Assembly: GCA_017964705.1 (NCBI GenBank)
Contig: JAGCRL010000160.1
Coordinates: forward strand, 1-7,868
Reading direction: 5' to 3'
DNA from: Alphaproteobacteria bacterium
Lineage (GTDB): Bacteria; Pseudomonadota; Alphaproteobacteria; RF32; CAG-239
Length of the DNA: 7,868 bases
Position numbers and translations under genes: made by a program
Notes under the pieces: generated by a model
The model's input: only the letters and a program-made list of their open reading frames with translations
What the model was told of the DNA's origin: nothing
Databases searched by the model: none
Shown: positions 5,943-7,868 of the stretch, piece after piece
How the letters are laid out: each line of letters starts with the position of its first letter
Position numbering within the stretch: the first letter of the stretch is position 1

Positions 5943-7409
5943 TTACTTAGAAGCAAGTTTAGAATCTTTTTCAACCATCGCCACAATTCGTGATACTTCT
6001 TGCTTAAACTTACGCAAATCAGCACCAGCTAAGTTAGCACCGGTTGCCGCTTTAATTTTAAGCGGATCAACTTTTTTACCGTTTTTCATAATCTCAAAAT
6101 GCAAATGCGGACCGGTAGAACGACCTGTTGAACCTACATAGCCGATAACTTGCCCTTGTTTAACCCGAACCCCCGGTTTAATACCGCGAGCAAAACCGCT
6201 CATATGCGCATAGCCGGTAGAATATTCGGAATTATGGCGAATAACCACATACCGCCCATAACCTTGAGCCCATTGAGCCCGTTGGATCACTCCATCACCG
6301 CTGGCGTAGATTCTGGAACCCATCGGTGCTGCATAATCAACCCCGCTATGTAAAATCCGTTGCTTCAAAATCGGATGACGACGCCAACCGAAGTGTGAAG
6401 AAACACGTGCAGAAGAAAACTCTAACGGCTTACGAACCAAAGCACGTTTTAATGCCATACCTTTTTCATCATAATAGTCCACATTGCCAGAAGCATCTTT
6501 ATAACGGTATAATGTAATCTTGTTACGACGCCCCAAATTTAATTCTGCATAAAGGATATTACCGTTTTTAACCACCCTTCCGTCCGGCGCCATTTTGCGG
6601 TCATACATTACTCTGAAAGTATCTCCGGCCTTAATATCCGAGCGGAAATTTACTTTATATGTAAAAATGTTGGCAAAATTGCTGACCACACTTTGCGGTA
6701 CACCAGCATTACGCATAGTTGCCGCCAAAGAATTACGAATAGTTCCGCTGATGGTTTTATTTTCATTTTTAAGTTCTTGTTGTTCTGCTTCAGCAACATA
6801 TTTTTCATCTTCGTTACGTGTCACAATATATTTAACACTTGCCGAAGGCTCTATAACAATTTTATCAACACTGAGCAATTCACCAAACGGCACATCAACT
6901 GTTTTAGTAATATTAATTTTTTGCCCAGCTTGCAAACTGCGAACATCATAGCCGACTTTCTTTAAGGCACTGGTAATTTGGCTGGCTTCATTATATTCCA
7001 TACCTAATCTTTGCAAAATACCGATAAAGTGATCACCCTTTTCTACTATCAGCACTTCGTCTTTAACTTCCGGCTGATTTTCTTCCCCTTGCACTGTCCA
7101 CTCAACAGTAGGGTTATCAAAACTTTCTATTTCGGTAACATTTTCATCCACATAAACTTCAGGCAGAGTCATATTATTTGCGGCAATTTTTTCTTCATTA
7201 ACCCGCTTTCCTTCCTCTGCTAATTGCTCTTCCGCCAAAATTTGTTCTGGTGTTTCAAAGTTTTTGCTGACCACCAAAATCAACGCAAAGCTAACAATGA
7301 CACTGTATAAAAACAACATAACACCTTGCCCGCTGATACGGCGGCGCCCGGTATTATCTTCCAGCCATTCATCATTAACTGGTGTAGTTACTTCAAAAAA
7401 AGAAGACAT
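5943..7409 (-). CDS. M23 family metallopeptidase, membrane-anchored MepM/Csd3-like murein endopeptidase
   Basis: It probably cleaves peptidoglycan cross-link peptides in the periplasm to allow wall growth or shaping. The 488-residue protein has a cytoplasmic N-terminus (1-28, with GRRR at 21-24), one membrane segment (about 29-48), an acidic linker (about 52-118), an OapA/LysM-like domain (about 119-170, EKGDHFIGILQRLG), a Csd3-type middle domain (about 190-305), and a C-terminal LytM/M23 domain (about 335-450). All zinc and catalytic residues are present: H354 and D358 in HSGVDY, H402 in YAHMSG, and H435/H437 in HLHFE. A basic tail with a short helix follows. The ATG at 7409 has a strong GGAGG 4 nt upstream; stop TAA. 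The gene stands alone, with its own terminator, and is divergent from the acyltransferase gene. E. coli MepM has the same architecture. An intact active site argues against a non-enzymatic EnvC/NlpD-like activator. Confidence 0.93.
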   Translation of the reverse strand: MSSFFEVTTPVNDEWLEDNTGRRRISGQGVMLFLYSVIVSFALILVVSKNFETPEQILAEEQLAEEGKRVNEEKIAANNMTLPEVYVDENVTEIESFDNPTVEWTVQGEENQPEVKDEVLIVEKGDHFIGILQRLGMEYNEASQITSALKKVGYDVRSLQAGQKINITKTVDVPFGELLSVDKIVIEPSASVKYIVTRNEDEKYVAEAEQQELKNENKTISGTIRNSLAATMRNAGVPQSVVSNFANIFTYKVNFRSDIKAGDTFRVMYDRKMAPDGRVVKNGNILYAELNLGRRNKITLYRYKDASGNVDYYDEKGMALKRALVRKPLEFSSARVSSHFGWRRHPILKQRILHSGVDYAAPMGSRIYASGDGVIQRAQWAQGYGRYVVIRHNSEYSTGYAHMSGFARGIKPGVRVKQGQVIGYVGSTGRSTGPHLHFEIMKNGKKVDPLKIKAATGANLAGADLRKFKQEVSRIVAMVEKDSKLASK

Positions 7410-7497
7410 TCTTCCTCCCTAAATCATTCAGCATCAACTTAAAAGATTGCACTAAAACATAAAGTAATTTTTGTTTTTTATACACATCAATAAAAAT

Positions 7498-7526
7498 ATT
7501 TTACGTTTATATAAGCTGTTAAGCAA
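7498..7526 (-). promoter_or_regulatory. Tentative promoter of the M23 peptidase gene
   Basis: TTGCTT (7521-7526) and TAAAAT (7498-7503) with a 17-bp spacer on the minus strand give a start near 7491 and a leader of about 80 nt. Spacing is ideal and the -10 matches five of six consensus bases. Its -35 box overlaps the tentative plus-strand promoter. Confidence 0.45.
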
Positions 7527-7548
7527 AGATTAAAACTTAAACTATAAA
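7519..7548 (+). promoter_or_regulatory. Weak candidate promoter of the acyltransferase gene
   Basis: TATAAA (7543-7548) is a good -10, but the paired -35 (TTAAGC, 7519-7524, 18-bp spacer) matches consensus poorly. The start would fall near 7555, about 40 nt before the ATG. This is the best plus-strand candidate I see in the 187-bp divergent gap. Confidence 0.25.
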
Positions 7549-7596
7549 CTATTATTGCGAGGATGATATCAGAAAACTTTTTAAAAAAGGTTAACA

Positions 7597-7868
7597 ATGC
7601 AAAAAACTACTGAAAATACTTTTAAGATGCTCTACATTATTGCTATTTTAATGATTGTTGACGGGCATATCGGACATTTTGATTATCTGAACTTTCATAA
7701 TCTTTTGCGCTATCAAAATTATCATATTGCGCTGTTTATGTTTGCTTCTGGATATTTTCTAAACCTTAAGCGTAACTATAAAGAATTTTTTATCCGCAAA
7801 ATTACACGTTTAATTTTACCGCTTTATTTATGGAATTTTATTTACGGTTTTATTTGTTTTATCCTAAA
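7597..7868 (+). CDS. Acyltransferase-3 family membrane protein, N-terminal part (runs off the right edge)
   Basis: Ninety codons are visible, starting MQKTTENTFK. A first hydrophobic segment (about 11-21) leads into VDGHIGHFD at 21-29. A second segment, IALFMFASGYFLNL at 44-57, is the typical 'LFFFLSGYF' signature of acyltransferase-3 (OafA/NodX-type) proteins. It is followed by the basic FFIRKITRLILPLYLWNF at 64-81, matching the family's 'KRLLIPYLFW' turn into the third membrane span. These integral inner-membrane enzymes move acetyl or other acyl groups onto surface polysaccharides or lipids; the substrate here is unknown. AAAGG lies 6 nt before the ATG, and an in-frame TAA at 7582-7584 rules out a longer N-terminus. 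The catalytic His candidate is H24 or H27. The remaining membrane spans lie beyond the window. Confidence 0.8.
   Translation, partial: MQKTTENTFKMLYIIAILMIVDGHIGHFDYLNFHNLLRYQNYHIALFMFASGYFLNLKRNYKEFFIRKITRLILPLYLWNFIYGFICFIL

Noticed and set aside
7563..7610. 15-codon frame starting ATG at 7563 upstream of the acyltransferase
   Set aside because: The AGG lies directly against the ATG with no spacing, and the frame overlaps the better acyltransferase start at 7597.

Overview
The window looks like chromosome from an AT-rich alphaproteobacterium. EF-Tu, EF-G, S7 and S12 all read like alphaproteobacterial versions (for example the S12 C-terminal tail and the EF-Tu NKVD region), and the non-coding DNA is strongly A+T. 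An uncultured host-associated (gut-type) lineage is a plausible source, but that is inference from composition and gene style only.

Left half (about 90-4550, all minus strand): the streptomycin (str) operon in its classical order rpsL-rpsG-fusA-tuf. It is read from a strong-looking promoter at 4506-4533 through a leader of about 165 nt, with 11- and 21-nt gaps between the first three genes and a 104-nt structured gap before tuf. rpsL is collinear with full-length S12 over 123 codons, but codon 31, an almost invariant arginine in the family, is TGA. This is the most notable oddity in the window. The leader also holds an 18-codon reading frame with its own Shine-Dalgarno, starting about 20 nt from the predicted mRNA 5' end.

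Middle (4620-5881): a minus-strand gene for a membrane-anchored DUF4422 protein, probably a polysaccharide glycosyltransferase. It is divergent from a plus-strand tRNA-Arg(UCU) gene with an encoded CCA and a terminator directly after it. A second terminator, on the minus strand, ends the next gene.

Right part (5943-7868): a minus-strand, membrane-anchored M23 metallopeptidase of the MepM/Csd3 type, which remodels the cell wall. It is divergent from the first 90 codons of a membrane acyltransferase (acyltransferase-3 family) that runs off the right edge.

The genes fall into two themes: the translation core (ribosomal proteins, elongation factors, a tRNA) and the cell envelope (glycosyltransferase-like protein, peptidoglycan hydrolase, acyltransferase). 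I see no insertion sequence, phage gene, CRISPR array, toxin-antitoxin pair or defence system. Apart from the rpsL stop codon and the leader structure, this is ordinary housekeeping DNA.
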